Assembly (NCBI GenBank): GCA_003344405.1
Contig: NOWV01000123.1
Location: 124,001-188,000 of the forward strand
DNA: 64,000 bases
DNA from: Trichoplax sp. H2
Lineage: Eukaryota > Placozoa > Uniplacotomia > Trichoplacea
Direction of reading: 5' to 3'
A program made the position numbers and the translations under genes. The notes beneath the pieces were generated by a model. That model saw only the letters and a list, made by a program, of their open reading frames with translations, was not told where the DNA came from and ran no database searches. Every line of letters begins with the position of its first letter. Positions within the stretch are counted from its first letter, which is position 1. Below are positions 37,010 through 47,924 of this stretch, piece by piece.

Positions 37010-37976
37010 ATTATCCAATCTACCCTGTTAATAAACTACAGTAATAAAATCTACTCTGTATGCTAATCGGGCTAAGTATTTTTACTTTTGCTAACGAATA
37101 TAACGGACCAAATCTTGTATTCTTAAGAAGTTAAAATTTTACATCTTACAGACATCAATGACTGTAATACTGAAGTTTATTATCATTTCTTAAATGCTCA
37201 CCAGAGCTTTAACCAATGATAGCTATTTTATATGATGAAATATCGCACAGATGCATCCTTAAAAGTGCTTTTGAAATGCACAAATTACTATGCACTGATA
37301 TACATATATACTATATATATATTGCATAGCTTCTTACAATTTGTGTGCTGAAAATTAAAAAATAACATTATATACCGATATATTTCCAATCATGCAATTA
37401 AAACAATATTATCTCTTGCCTATGTACAGTACAATAAAATAGCTGAAATAATAGATATACGAGTAAAATATTATCACACAATAGAAATAGTAACTTTTTT
37501 CTTAGTCACTCAAAAAGAATAAAATGCATTCTACGTGACTTTATCACAGCAAAACGCAAAGCGTTTACACCTGATGTTAATTTTTAACCATTTTGTATCA
37601 ATCAAATTCAATACTGCAAATATTTCCGATGACAATTGGATTATAGTACCAATTAGCCTACAATTAATTTTGAGCACAAATTTCATGCAGATAACTCGAG
37701 AATGCTACAGGGAACCTCGTAAAATTTTCACCAGTATACTCTACCACTGTATGACGGACGCCGTTATAATTATCACCTATTGTGTTAAAAATGTTACCAT
37801 AGTAGGCATGGCATTAACATACTGTGCCAACGCTTGCGTCATAAATTTACATAAAAATGAAACTTACTGATGGATTTTAGTTCATGATACTGGCACAGCC
37901 CGTGTATAAGGAGCCTAACAAAGCTATAAAGTAATAGGCAGTTATTATATTTTTGCTAAAGGCTATTGATGAATAT
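37010..37976. other. Convergent spacer; orphan open frame 37535-37870 not accepted
   Basis: About 1 kb between ALKBH7 (+) and the Lys-rich gene (-). It contains one uninterrupted plus-strand frame of 111 codons (37535-37870) with no recognisable motif and no splice context. It probably holds 3' UTR sequence of both neighbours. Confidence 0.4.
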
Positions 37977-39565
37977 TTATTTACTGAATAAAAACCTATT
38001 TTCCATGATCATCACCAAAATCCCATCAAAATCCTTGGAAAACGGAGATATGACATCTTCCTCAACAATTTTAAGTAAATCCTTAGGGCAGAAAAAAATT
38101 AGTAAAAAAAGATATCAATTACTTGGATAGAAACGAGCATCCTCATTGTAACGCTTACAAGTTTGTACGATATCGACTGGCACTGAAAAAAGCAATTAAA
38201 AGGAAACAAAACTATAGATGTGTGTGTCGCTTACCCAAGGAATGTAGTCATTTGTCTGGATAATTTTACGAATATTTGGATCAATACTATTGTAACGCAG
38301 TTTGGCCAAATGCATGTCTGCATCTATTATGATTGTAATAGCGATTATAAGTGAATATAATTAGCGATTCACGCAAATACACAGTAAATACCAAAATAAC
38401 TGTAAAGGATCAAAACTTATTCTTCAGAGATAGCTTACTCAGAGTATTGATATAGACAAAACTTTAGAAAATAATATAGCTAAAATACAGTATTATATTC
38501 TACTCGCAATCAACTGTATTAACCATGTTATATAATAGTAAGTGCATATTTTATGCTATTTTTTAATGAAACTACAGTTCATCATGTTTTACAACTGCAA
38601 AAGCACCTTGAGGTTCTCGATTATGCTTGCCCTTAACTTTGAAATTTGTTTTCTTTTTTGCTTTATTCTTGTTCAATATCCTTTCCTGTTCTTCTTGTGG
38701 TAAATTAATAAAATCTTGCCACAGCTAGAATGAATCCGTAATAATTCGATTTATATTTTGCTTAATTCAGTTGTAATTATCAAAAATACGATTATCTTTA
38801 TAATTTACACGTATTTCTACTTTTATTCTATAAAAATGTCATAATTTTGTATTAGCGATTAAGAATGTCCAGATAAAAATATTCAGGATGTAAATACAGA
38901 ATAATCGGTATAAAATCTATTCATCAAAATTCCTTCTGACAAATCAAGCAGCTAAAGGTCAATTCAATCAATACTAAGCTGACTTTTCGTGCAAGTATAA
39001 ATTACATTATATAATCACATAAACATTTTATGTAACCTTCATGTTTTCAGTTTTCTCCAACAACAATGTAAAAACAGAATTGAAATCTGGCACTAGATCA
39101 CTTAAATCCATATCGCCAAAGTCATCAATCGGTTTGAATGCAGGAAAATCTTCGGCTGTAATTATAATCCAAAGTTAAAGTCAGCAATCCTGAATTTTAC
39201 TAGTAATAATTAACTAATACAGAGATACGCTTTTAAATTGCGGTAGAGTATTGTAATAAACAAGCTGTTACAGTACTATAATATCTCTCTAGTGTACGCC
39301 CTATGTATTATCAATCAGAAAGTCATTCTCTTCCCTTTTACATCGGTATGTAAGTACTGTACAATCAAGTTTAAAATATTTCTTACGCGTGGTGTCAGAC
39401 TTGTTCTTTTTCAACAGCTTTTTGAATTTTCTTTTTTCTTTTCTCATATACTTGACGGTAATTTCCAATCTAGGAACATTCATTTTCTTGAATAATTTAC
39501 GCTTTTTCTTGTCGTCTTTTTTTTTTTGACGCTCCACTTCAAGATCTTCAATGCATTCGATATCA
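37977..39565 (-). CDS. Unrecognised Lys-rich protein (5' end not resolved)
   Basis: I do not recognise the family. Minus-strand exons supported by splice sites and phase: 39387-39565, 39037-39155, 38607-38724, 38235-38323, 38123-38182, 37977-38081. The first exon codes a strongly basic, coiled-coil-like stretch (VERQKKKDDKKKRKLFKK, then MRKEKRKFKKLLKKNK). Next come an acidic segment (DDFGDMDLSDLVPDF), LWQDFINLPQEEQERIL, another Lys-rich tract, and DADMHLAKLRYNSIDPNIRK. The end reads DLLKIVEEDVISPFSK...RFLFSK. The upstream exon must end in phase 2; I could not pick it between 39566 and about 40200. The 60-nt exon 38123-38182 is open in two frames, and the frame that looks more protein-like is not the one that splices. 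A nuclear or nucleolar RNA-related role would be a guess from the basic composition only. Confidence 0.65.
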
Positions 39566-41172
39566 CTAATTTATACAAAAATAGAATATTTAAAATAGTC
39601 CAATAGCGAAGGTGATAAAATTCCAAATTATGAGGTATCCAGTTGTCGCTGCTCGAACATTTAGAATAGAAACTAGCCAAGCTTAAAGTACAGTATACAT
39701 TAGGGATGCCAAATTGTTATCCAAGTAGAGACACAGTCCAACTTGGATTTCTGCTTACATCTGATAAGCAGTAAATGCTATTGCAGCAAATAGAATGTTG
39801 CCTAATTTTGTACCATAACTATAACATTCCATGTATCTCTCCAGTTAGTATAGTACAGTACTGTGCAGTATCATGTCGTTATCTTAACGCTTATGTAATA
39901 GTTAAATATGACGATAACGGAAAACAAAATGCTTAAATTCTGATTACTATTCAATTTACAGTTCTGTTCTTCACTATGATCGATACTGTGTTTCATATAG
40001 TGTCGGAAAGAATGACGAATGCTGTGACTATCATTCGCCCTATAAGGATTACTAAAACTAATAATAAAAATTTGTTGATCGATCGGATTGGTATTAAGCA
40101 AATATTATACGTTTATGTGTAACATTGCAGGGTAGAATTGGAGCACGAAATGTAAAATTGAATCATCAAGTATCAGTATAACTTTAATCGCTTAGTAAAA
40201 TTTAAAATCTCTCGATTGATATACGAGTATACTGGCTGAAGTTTAAATGACCGTCAAATCTCCTATGATTGTATAAGCAGATCATATTACTTTAGTATTT
40301 CGACAATGGCGCACAGGTTTACAATACCATTTAGATACACAGCCGATCACCAAAATCTGACTTACTGTACAGTAAGTACATCAATAATGTTCATTCCTTT
40401 ATATGGTAGCAATGACAACATTACTGTGCAGCAGCATTTTGTTCTACTATTGTCATGTTACCAGCGAACTTATTACACTGAGTGCAATCTAGAGGAGGTG
40501 TTTATGTTAAGCCATTATCACGGATCCATAAAAAATAAATCATACGTCAAGTAATGTAAATTACAGCAATAAAGGTAGACCTCAGATATACAGTACCAGT
40601 CGTTTACTTATTATAACGTTTTTGAATTTATAGTTTACAAAGGATCTATTGCTACACGACCTTATTCAAGCGTTTATTTCAACGCATCGATGTAACTCAT
40701 CGATAGCAATGCAGTTACGCAAGCTTAATCATCATGATTATTTATTACTATAATAAGCGAGTTTTCTTCTTTCTTAGTCATTTTAATCAGTAATGCAGAT
40801 TAAAGGTGAAAGACTAGGATGTAAGCGTAATAAAGTCATGATTAATCCATCAAAACTGCTAAAAGATGACTGAATGGGCGATCGCATTTTTATTCCGATT
40901 GTAACTCAGTATACGTGGTTATTGACTCTATCGTTAAACTACGTCTACTCGTATTCAAGACCAGTAGGCGGATCAGCAACACAGCAAGTTATCCGTGGTT
41001 AACTCAGTATTACAACAACATAAAGAAACAAGAACTTACCATGATGAAAATCAGCTTCAGAACCACAGTACTAAACTATATCATCATCATTATTATTAAT
41101 AACTACCACATCTAGTCGTTGAATAAGCACTACATCACTGCCCCCCCCCAAAAAAAAGAAACGAGCGCCAAA
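39566..41172. other. Spacer, probably containing the missing 5' exon of the Lys-rich gene
   Basis: 1.6 kb with no accepted gene. GTAC palindromes occur near 39690 and 39850. A plus-strand frame of 82 codons at 40306-40554 has no recognisable features. The first exon and promoter of the minus-strand gene ending at 37977 should lie here. Confidence 0.4.
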
Positions 41173-41319
41173 TTACTCCATAGACTGTATCTTTTCATTG
41201 AATTGTTTCTTAATCCAGTACGAATAGCGAGCGCTACCTATTCCTTGAATCAATGAAATAACGGCTAGATACCTGTCTACTTCATGATTTTCCTGTTCTA
41301 ATTTGCTGATTTGACCCAT
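41173..41319 (-). CDS. Small ORF, 48 aa, unrecognised
   Basis: An ATG-to-TAA frame of 49 codons with a protein-like composition: MGQISKLEQENHEVDRYL at the start, then a short hydrophobic segment (LAVISLIQGIGSARYSYW), and a basic, amphipathic end. It is too short to be convincing and could be a single-exon microprotein, a first exon, or chance. No homologue comes to mind. It lies on the strand opposite to AGBL4, about 150 bp from an inverted-repeat element. Confidence 0.25.
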   Translation of the reverse strand: MGQISKLEQENHEVDRYLAVISLIQGIGSARYSYWIKKQFNEKIQSME

Positions 41320-41467
41320 GATGATAATTTTCCAAACTAGAAGAACAGTTCTTACGGCTACAAATTAAAAGTCTATTGGCGATAGAATTGCATCATCAAG
41401 GAATTAATATCCCCCAAAATTATTAAACATAATTAATAATAATACGACGTACGGTACGACAGATGCG

Positions 41468-41621
41468 AGCAGGGGACTACTCGATGTAAATAGTACCCCG
41501 TGCATAAAAATTGTCACTCTCGGCCTAGAAAGAAGAGAATGGATCTTGTTCCCTTTCTAGGGTAGGGGTGACAATTTTTATGCAACAAGAGTGCAATTTT
41601 GATTGAGTAGTAGTCCCTGCT
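41468..41621. mobile_element. Inverted-repeat element A (MITE-like)
   Basis: About 154 bp with imperfect inverted repeats running nearly its full length. The ends read AGCAGGGGACTA and its near complement. An inner 32-nt arm starting TGCATAAAAATTGTCAC (41501) pairs with the segment ending at 41584 with 26 of 32 matches. No coding capacity. No clear target-site duplication was identified. Could be a short non-autonomous DNA transposon or a foldback promoter element. Confidence 0.6.
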
Positions 41622-41802
41622 AAGAGTAGCACAGTCCAGTCTTACGAGTTTTACGTACTGTACAATAGTCAGACGAAATATATTCAGTAGCACTCTTGGC
41701 GATATCCGATCAATATTAACTCAGTAGTGTAATCCTACATCGCCTACTTTTAGCATGATCTTCTATATTACTATCCGTACTGTGTGCAGTGTTGCAAAAA
41801 AG

Positions 41803-41940
41803 TGCATTGAAAAATAGTACTTGTCACCCCTTTGAGTACTATGTATTGTATACAACGTCGCAAAATGATACTAGAATAGTGTACCGTAGTGGTGCGCTCG
41901 AATACAAAGTACTCAAGGGGTGACAAGTATTATTCAACGA
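41803..41940. mobile_element. Inverted-repeat element B, related core to element A
   Basis: About 138 bp. The left arm, containing TACTTGTCACCCCTTTGAGTAC-like sequence, pairs with the right arm (AGTACTCAAGGGGTGACAAG) over roughly 35 nt with a few mismatches or bulges. The core TTGTCACCCCT is shared with one arm of element A 250 bp away, suggesting a common family. No open frame. Confidence 0.6.
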
Positions 41941-42202
41941 ATCAAACATGAAAGAGTTTGATATCGCAAGCTGATGAATACATTATATACAGTACTGTAC
42001 TGTAGTGTATACAGAGTACACTACCGCCAGCAAAAACTTCACCCTTTGCTCGGACTGGACTGTATTCAGTGAATCAAACATGAAAGAGTTTGATATCGCA
42101 AGCTGATGAATACATTATATACAGTACAGTACTGTAGTGTATACAGAGTACACTACCGCCAGCAAAAGCTTCACCCTTTGCTCGGACTGGACTGTATTCA
42201 GT
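41939..42202. repeat. Tandem duplication of a 132-bp unit in the AGBL4 5' flank
   Basis: Copies 41939-42070 and 42071-42202 are nearly identical, with about two substitutions seen. Each starts GAATCAAACATGAAAGAG, carries the block TATATACAGTACTGTACTG, and ends in CTGTATTCAGT. The second copy ends 20 bp before the AGBL4 ATG, so the 5' UTR or core promoter appears to be duplicated. Confidence 0.9.
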
Positions 42203-42222
42203 GTAGTGACGGTAAAATCGAA

Positions 42223-45200
42223 ATGGCGTCTACGGACAGTTGCGATAGCAGCGATTCTGTTGGCGATCAATCTACAAGTAATAGCCGCCACAATGTGCAC
42301 CTACGATTAGGCAATGTATCCAATTATTATGCCACTCCGCCAAATTATAATGCCGCCATTAAGAAAGGTCACTTAAAATTCGATGCTGAATTCGAATGTG
42401 GTAAGTTCATTTCACCATGGCAACCATCAGAACCGAACAACGATCTTTATTCTAATCGAGCTTTAAAACCAAGCTTAATAATATCCATCGTAAAACGATT
42501 ATAAATGGATATTACAGTAGTTACACTGAAAACATCGGTTGTTTCAACTTGCATTAAAATTGAAACTGAAACTTTAATATCCGTCAGTATTGTATACCGT
42601 TGGCGTTGTTAGGATTGATAGACGCATCAGATTCCGACTTCAGTTTTCAAATTCTAATGTTAAAAATGTCAGCTTTTCTTACTGTTTCAAATTGTTTATT
42701 ATCAATCTTTCTTTATTACTATCTGTACAATGTATATGTTGCCCATGCTATATCTGCCTTTATATGATATATTATAGCCCAAATTAGAAGTATGAGATTG
42801 TTATATGTCTACCATAACATACCATGGCCATAGATCATTATATGCGTATTGCGTATATGGCTGATATTTTATTATCTTTACAATTTCAGGTAACTTATTG
42901 AAAGTGGAGTATATATCAGAGTTCGAATATGATTTATATGTGCGTCCAGACATTAGCAATTCTAGGTAAATAATAGCAATCCATCAAGTAAAATGAGTTG
43001 CTCCTCTTTATGTATTCATATTGTACTTGAGATTTCCTACTATAAGGTATCTTCATTATCCTATTAGGCTTGCATAATGCAAGCTATTCTGTGTGCTTAA
43101 CAATAATACTTTTACACCAGATCGTTACATCGTTGCCATATACTATTTAACTCCTACTATCATTAACGTTGTTTTTCTGCTACCCTTCGGATTTTTTTTT
43201 AACTACATATCCTGATACTGTATTGTTTTATATGCTATCATAACATAGCTAACGAGATCTTATTACAACATGGACCTTATATTATTGAAAATTGTTTACC
43301 TAATAGTGCAATGTTTTCCCTGTAATTTTTTTAGATTTCGCGTCTGGTTCTATTTTACAGTATCGAATAACAAAGCCGGACAAGTAAGAATAATATCAAA
43401 GAATTCTGGATGTTATTGTTTGTATTACTTAGACAGTTGCTGTTATCTGGTTATGACAGATTTCCTTTTAGCATCGTTCTGTTAATGACATGATGAAAGG
43501 CATACGATGTTTACACTACTTACTGAAAAAATATAAATCTTCTGCGTTAACTCCTACATTTTAGAGGGCAATATTCAATATTGTCAATTTTAGTAAGACC
43601 AAAAGTTTGTATCGTGATGGAATGGCACCAGTTATAAAATCGACGACACGGCCAAAATGGTAAGAGATATATCTTATCCGTCACGTACTAGCAAATATTT
43701 CAATAATAGATTTCTGTTACTGCACTACATGCTAATCTAGCAGGTGAATACGTCACCTCAGTAGAATAAAAAGCTTTTTAGAAGTGGCGTTAATATCGGT
43801 TAACAGTTCGTACGCATATCATAATCGGATAGGGTTAGGTTATCGGCAAAGAACGCCTTTTACTATCGATCGCCAGATCATGACAATAACTACGTTATGT
43901 CGTTTGCGGTTGTATTAGATAAAGAGAACGAAGAATATAGTGTGAGTAGGATACGAGAGAGCCGCTGATAACTGCTTATTATAATATCAGCAACCATAGA
44001 TAACATTTTTCTAATTTAAAACTTTCATCTTCTTGCCAATTCTAGTTTGCCTATTGCTACCCGTATTCCTATTCTAAGCTCCAACGTTATTTAGATGCTA
44101 TTGAAGCGAGATCGTTGCGTTATGTTCGAAGAGAGTGTATTGCCTTGACATTGGTATGACACCTTACTGAATGCTATCATCAGTTGCAATAACGCACAGA
44201 TCGCTATGATGTATTATGTTATCTATATTATACTACATATCTTGGCTTTAATAAATGCTCGAATAATTCTGTCTTTTATATTGCAACCAAACAGCAACAC
44301 CGTCGTTTAGATATGATAACAATAACTTCGCCAGGTACGGTACTCCATATGATTATTCCTGACTTGAATAAATTTTAAGAGCTAACTTGTTAGTTTTTTA
44401 AACATCTCAAATTTTTAAGTTAGACGAATGAAATCTGTAATACATACTTTCTTTACGAATATGAGTATCTCATAATTAATGGATTTTGTTTCGCTATTGC
44501 AAAAAAAAATAGGAAATCTACAGCATGATGTGGAAAAGAAGTTAATCTTTATCAGTGCTAGAGTTCATCCGGGGGAATCCCCGTCATCTTACGTTTGTCA
44601 AGGTAACTAGATATTATATTACTCATAATGTAATTAGCAAATAAAGCTCCATATATGTCTAATTTAAAATTAAGAAACAGATCTATTGTTTCAGTTTTAA
44701 CTTGAATCTATTTGTAATATAGGAATAATTGACTTTTTGATAAGCGACTCGCCTGCGGCGAAGATATTACGGGATAACTTAGTGTTCAAGATAGGTTAGG
44801 ATGATACATTTAGTAACAGCGTTTCATTTCTGATTTCCTTTTGTGATTCCATTCGTTTAAAAAAGCCAAACATGGGAGAGCTTTTTAATTAATATTTTAA
44901 ATATAAGATTGATTTATTTCAATTTATGCTAGTGCCAATGCTAAATCCGGATGGAGTCAGTGTTGGAAATTATAGGTTTAAAATGAAATGATTTGGCTAA
45001 TAAATTAACAATTGCGCAAATGCGTTAGTTATATAGTACATCGTATGTAAGTATGCTAATATGATCTAACAATATTACGTACTAGATGTTCTCTAGCTGG
45101 TGATGATCTAAATCGCCACTGGCATAATCCTACTCGGCAACATCCTACTCTTTCTGCCACGAAAGATATTTTAATGGAACATGATAGTGACAATGTAAGC

Positions 45201-46815
45201 TATATTTATTTATCAATAATATTGATCCTTTTGGTGATTGATTATCTATTTCGTTTTAGACATGCAATGTAGAGTTTTACGTTGATATTCATGGTCATAC
45301 CTCACTTGTTAACGGTATTGTAAAAATTATATGTGAACTGAAACCACTATCATTATTTATAGAACTTCAGAATTTAACACAAAGTTTATAAATTACCGGG
45401 TTTTCCTATTTTAGCTTTTATTTATGGAAACATTTTCGATGATAGCACCAGATTCGAAAAGCAAAGTATATTTCCTAAACTATTGAGTAATAATGCGGAT
45501 GATTTTTCCATGGTAAGGAATACTAGCCCAATATTATTTCAATATTTTATGAATGATTACAGCAAAGTATATTTCCTAAACTATTAAGTAATAATGCCGA
45601 TGATTTTTCCATGGTAAGGAATGCTAGCGCAATATTATTTCAATATTTTATGAATGATTACTCAATACCGATTGATTATTCTAAATTGCTCAGATGTTAC
45701 CTAATTAATTTATGATACACTATCAGCTACAAATAATCACAATTCCGAAAGATTTACAGTAAATAATGCAATTTCTATATAAAGGCAAAAACATGCTTCA
45801 ATAAAGACGCAGTAAAAGCTGGGACTGGAAGAAGGTATGCGTATTAGCGGCTAAGATTAGCTTTTGCACGCTTGTACTAATTTTAATATCGACCTAATGC
45901 AGAATTCTTTCTTATAACTTTGTGCATAGATTTCTAGGAAGTTATCTTAATCCGAATGCCTTATGCTATACTCTTGAAGTATCATGTTACGGTTATCAAA
46001 ACGTCGCTAATTCCATTACCCCGTATACGGAAGAAGGATGTATCTAAACCTAATAAAAAATCTTCATTTTCGTTTTTGAAAGTGACTAATACAGTGCTAG
46101 CCTCTGGCGTATTTTAGCTGGAGTATCTTCGTTAGGTTTATGGAACATTAGTTCATTTTATATAGAGAATCTTATAAATAAATCCGTAATTCGATGACTA
46201 GCTTATTTCTCTTTTATGTATTGATCAACTACGATAACAGATTTAACGTTTCCTTGACTCATAATTAATTAATTAATCATTACAGTTATGCGCTTAGGAC
46301 GAAGTTTTGCAAAAACATTTGTAGATTATTACGAGCTAAATGGATGTGTTAGCGAACTTGTGGCCGAACGAGCTGCTGCAGCTGCCATTCGAAGGAAAAA
46401 TGCACGAGAACGAGAGGGGAACAAAGGTAAAAAACAAACAGGCGATAGAGATATTAAGGAAACTAGGAAGACTGATTCTCAAGCAGTTTTATGGAACAGT
46501 TCTAAACAGAATTATGAAGGGTAAGTCTTAAGACATTTATAAGATTATTTTTAATTGATTTTATCCTAATTGTGTAAAATGATTCGTTATCAATTACATC
46601 AATTATATATCAATTACAGCTTTTAAACTAATTCTTATCTTTAATTTAGAATTAAGAGCGCTCTCGAATTACGTAGAAGTCGAAACTACAAACTACAAGG
46701 TAATTCGATCGAGAAAAACCCGAAAAGCTCCATCAGCAAGATCGACGAGTTTTCTCCTATTTCCTTAAAGTTACGTCATAGAGAAAGATTCTATAGTAAA
46801 GATTTTAAATTATAA
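42223..46815 (+). CDS. AGBL4: Cytosolic carboxypeptidase 6 (tubulin deglutamylase)
   Basis: M14D zinc carboxypeptidase that shortens polyglutamate side chains of tubulin and other proteins. Seventeen exons close in frame (1683 nt, 560 aa; human 503): 42223-42400, 42890-42965, 43335-43383, 43565-43659, 43833-43941, 44046-44153, 44295-44334, 44513-44602, 44723-44794, 44933-44975, 45086-45194, 45260-45314, 45415-45512, 45785-45834, 45930-46039, 46286-46520, 46650-46815. The N-domain has KKGHLKFDAEFECGNL and EFEYDLYVRPD. Zinc ligands are His and Glu of ARVHPGE and the His of VDIHGH; the catalytic Glu is in YTLEVS. DLNRHW and AVKAGTGRRF are also present. The basic C-terminal extension is unlike human. 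The reading frame is open upstream of the chosen ATG into the duplicated leader, so an earlier start cannot be excluded. A copy of exon 13's end lies at 45563-45613. Confidence 0.94.
45460..45661 (+). repeat. 101-bp tandem duplication creating an extra candidate exon in AGBL4
   Basis: Unit 45460-45560 (end of exon 13, its donor site and the start of the intron) is followed at once by a copy at 45561-45661. The copies differ at only about four positions. The two coding differences seen (TTG/TTA and GCG/GCC) are synonymous. The second copy begins after ACAG, keeps the GTAAGG donor, is 51 nt (45563-45613) and is in phase 0 on both sides. It could therefore be spliced in as a 17-residue repeat of QSIFPKLLSNNADDFSM. 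Confidence 0.9.
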
Positions 46816-47924
46816 GTTATAAATAAGGACTAATTTTCATATGGAATCAATTGTTTTAATTTACAACTGCCTAAATATTGAAAAATATATTGAAATCCGC
46901 TTATATTAGCAATCATGACACAAATGAATTGTTTGATTAGTATTGTACATTATTGAGATAGCAAGTGCGTCTTGCAGTGAACCCTTACTAATCAAATTTA
47001 TGTACAGTAATATCTATAGTGGAATGGTACTATATTTAGATCTAAATCTGAAAGTTAATAACTTGGCCTTAAATATATTTAATCAGAATGGTAGACTTAA
47101 CGTTATTCGGAATAGCCTTTTATCGTTACTTACTGAGTTATTAGCATTCTCAGAATGTTATTTATATTTCAGTAACGGTAAAATCACTATCCTGTTGCGA
47201 GGACAAACGTATATTATCTAAATAACGTTGAATTAACTACAATTATTTACTAATTCAATTTATTTGAGAAATACTTTTCTCACATTTTTCTTGAGCAGAT
47301 GTGCAAATTATTACAAAACAAATAAGAAAAAATTTTTCAGTCATTGCTGTACAAATTATATTATTATGAATGCATGATTGCAGCATTAGACTTCATTCAA
47401 TGATGTATCAAATAGTTCTCCGAATTTGCCCATCATAATCGAGCATAATAAAATTTCGATTACATATCAAGATACGGCACATTTAACAAGAGCAAATCAA
47501 AGATTTCGCTATACTTGCGTAGAACATTGATCAAATAGGATATTATTATTTACTATACAGTAATACGTAGAAGTAGAAATTAATCCAAATAACGTAATAA
47601 TAACAGTACTAAAGGTTGATGTCAGTACTTACTCTTTATAAAAAATTTGATCATTACATGTTTACTATTATCATACATTAATTAGCACAGGAAAAGTATC
47701 GCACCGACCGCCATGCAATTTGCTCAATGAAAGGGCTTGACGAAAGGCGGCAATATAGTCACAATGTCGAGTTATGCCATTATCATGTCAATGATGAACT
47801 GTACAGTACGGCAAATATTGATGCCTTTTACCTAAGCGATAGTACCTTATAGGTAGCAAATGTACTTAGTAATTACATTATGTACTGTATATTTAAGTCG
47901 TCGTTATACATAAGCATTTATGAA
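46816..47924. other. Convergent spacer, no gene seen
   Basis: 1.1 kb between the ends of AGBL4 (+) and MED26 (-). One 92-codon plus frame at 46943-47221 is without recognisable features. A TGTACAGTAC block lies near 47800. Expected 3' UTRs. Confidence 0.5.

Noticed and set aside
37535-37870. 111-codon single-exon plus-strand frame
   Set aside because: No recognisable motif, in a convergent 3' spacer, and all accepted genes here are multi-exon; kept only as a spacer note.
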